A stretch of DNA of 64,000 nucleotides, from NCBI RefSeq assembly GCF_902506065.1, contig NZ_LR732912.1, positions 4,679,525-4,743,524 on the forward strand, in the 5' to 3' direction. Position 1 is the first letter of the stretch, and each line of letters starts with the position of its first letter. A program made the translations under genes and the position numbers. Below are positions 62,841 through 64,000 of the stretch, piece after piece. Origin of the DNA: Arthrobacter sp. 9V (GTDB taxonomy: Bacteria > Actinomycetota > Actinomycetes > Actinomycetales > Micrococcaceae). The notes beneath the pieces were generated by a model that had not been told where the DNA came from, made no database searches, and saw only the letters and a program-made list of their open reading frames with translations.

Positions 62841-64000
62841 ATGTGGCAAATGGGGAAACTGAAAAAACATGGTCTTGTCCTTGGTCTCGTATCGCTGGTG
62901 ATGGCTGGGTCATTGACCGCCTGCGATGACGGCCGCTCCGGTGCGGAAGGGGCAGCCAAGCAGCTGGCCTCCTCGCTGGCGGCGCTCGACGTCGGCCAGA
63001 TCGCCGTTGAGGGTAAGGACGCTGCCGCGGCCAATGATCAACTGAAGGCCGTGTTCGAGGGGCTCGATGCGAAGCCGGCTGTGGAGTCAGGCGAGGTTAA
63101 GCTCGACGGCGATACCGCGACTTTCCCCCTGAAGTACAGCTGGAACATCGGCTCGGCCAAGTGGGAGTACAGCTCCGAAGCCACGCTGAAGAAGGCCGGC
63201 GACAAATGGGCTGTCCAATGGACTCCTGCACTCCTTGCCCCGGAACTCTCTGAGGGTGAGACACTCTCCGTCAAGACCGTTCCCGCCCAGCGCGGCCAGA
63301 TCCTGGGCGCCGGTGATGCCCCCATTGTTGAGGACCGTCCCGTCTTCCGAGTGGGCATTGATAAAACGAAGGTCCCCGCTGAACAAGCCGACGCTTCGGC
63401 ACGAGCCATGGCCGCTCTGCTCGGGCTGGACGCGGAGGAATACGCCAAACAGGTTGCCGCGTCAGGTCCGCAAGCCTTTGTAGAGGGCCTTGTGCTGCGC
63501 GCGTACACGGCGGACATCACTGAAGCGAAAATTGAAGCCATTCCCGGCGGTTCAAGCATCCTGGACTCCATGGCTTTGGCTCCCACGCGGACGTTTGCGC
63601 GGGCATTACTGGGCAGCGTTGGCCAGGCCAGTGCTGAGCAGATTGAAAACTCCAACGGTGCGCTGCGCGCCGGAGACACCACAGGTACCGGCGGACTGCA
63701 GCAGAAGTACGACGCATTGCTGCGGGGTAAAGACGGCGTGGAAGTCCGTGCCACCCCGGAGGTGAAATCTGAAGGTGAGACGCCCGGCACCAAAGTGTTC
63801 TTCTCTTCCCTCCCGGCTCCTGGCACGACGCTCAAAACCACCCTTGACCTAAAACTCCAGCAGTTGGCGGAAGAGACGTTGGCCGGTGTTGGACCGGCGT
63901 CGGCAATCGTTGCACTCAAACCCTCAACCGGCGCTGTCCTTGCTGCCGCCTCCGGACCCGGCAGCAATGGCTACAACACCGCCTTGCTTGGCCAGTACGC
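62841..64000 (+). CDS. Lipoprotein class B penicillin-binding protein, 5' part
   Basis: An open frame that runs off the right end (386 codons seen). The N-terminus is a lipoprotein signal peptide with lipobox LTAC near residue 29. Residues of about 35-140 fit an NTF2-like MecA N-terminal domain (with YSWNIGSAKWEYSSEATL), then a PBP dimerisation domain starting VPAQRGQILG. The transpeptidase domain begins with LDLKLQQLAEETL and is cut off before its SxxK motif. It resembles PBP2a-type transpeptidases. ATG 62841 or 62850 are possible starts. Confidence 0.85.
   Translation, partial: MWQMGKLKKHGLVLGLVSLVMAGSLTACDDGRSGAEGAAKQLASSLAALDVGQIAVEGKDAAAANDQLKAVFEGLDAKPAVESGEVKLDGDTATFPLKYSWNIGSAKWEYSSEATLKKAGDKWAVQWTPALLAPELSEGETLSVKTVPAQRGQILGAGDAPIVEDRPVFRVGIDKTKVPAEQADASARAMAALLGLDAEEYAKQVAASGPQAFVEGLVLRAYTADITEAKIEAIPGGSSILDSMALAPTRTFARALLGSVGQASAEQIENSNGALRAGDTTGTGGLQQKYDALLRGKDGVEVRATPEVKSEGETPGTKVFFSSLPAPGTTLKTTLDLKLQQLAEETLAGVGPASAIVALKPSTGAVLAAASGPGSNGYNTALLGQY

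Overview
This 64 kb window is a high-GC actinobacterial chromosome segment centred on the replication origin. Gene order and protein sequences look like Micrococcaceae, most likely Arthrobacter or Paenarthrobacter. The assignment rests on the block rpmH / dnaA-dnaN-gnd-recF-dciA-gyrB-gyrA, the fhaA-fhaB-pstP-rodA-pbpA-pknA-pknB cluster, CrgA, a class E sortase, a DLW-39 family protein, and parAB-trxA-trxB-murJ on the other side. No phage, insertion sequence or CRISPR array is visible.

Layout: (1) 0.1-9.7 kb, plus strand: Ser/Thr phospho-signalling and cell-wall elongation operon. (2) 9.8-11.9 kb: trpG/pabA, a tiny membrane protein, a sortase and crgA. (3) 11.9-15.0 kb: alkylation-damage repair block of two O6-methylguanine methyltransferases flanking an ECF-type sigma factor, then alkB and tag. 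(4) 15.0-15.76 kb: gene-free region packed with DnaA boxes. (5) 15.8-20.9 kb: GyrI-like protein, rhomboid protease, cyclophilin, an 11-residue-repeat membrane protein, a glycosyltransferase and an EamA transporter. (6) 21.0-33.3 kb: tRNA-Ala, tRNA-Ile, gyrA, gyrB, dciA, recF, gnd, dnaN, oriC and dnaA, all on the minus strand. (7) 33.7-39.4 kb, plus strand: rpmH, rnpA, yidD, yidC, khpB/jag, rsmG, parA, parB. (8) 39.4-45.5 kb: about 6 kb without a credible gene, carrying ten parS sites and two 12-bp-periodic arrays of DnaA-box-like sequence. (9) 45.5-51.5 kb, minus strand: trxA, trxB, a membrane protein with a kinase N-lobe remnant, murJ, a Nudix hydrolase. (10) 51.7-57.6 kb, plus strand: CCA-adding enzyme, histidine phosphatase, two small ORFs with strong Shine-Dalgarno sequences, a GT87-like membrane glycosyltransferase and an FAD oxidoreductase. 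(11) 57.6-64 kb: NmrA-like/HxlR divergent pair, ABC exporter next to a two-component system, and the 5' part of a lipoprotein class B penicillin-binding protein.

The genes form a coherent cell-cycle region: origin firing (dnaA, oriC, dnaN, gyrases), segregation (parAB, parS), septum and wall growth (rodA, pbpA, crgA, murJ, pknAB, fhaAB, pstP). The features most worth a second look are the gene-free parS island with its periodic DnaA-box-like arrays, the distant DnaA-box cluster at 15 kb, and the sigma-factor-containing alkylation repair operon whose first methyltransferase has lost its arginine finger.
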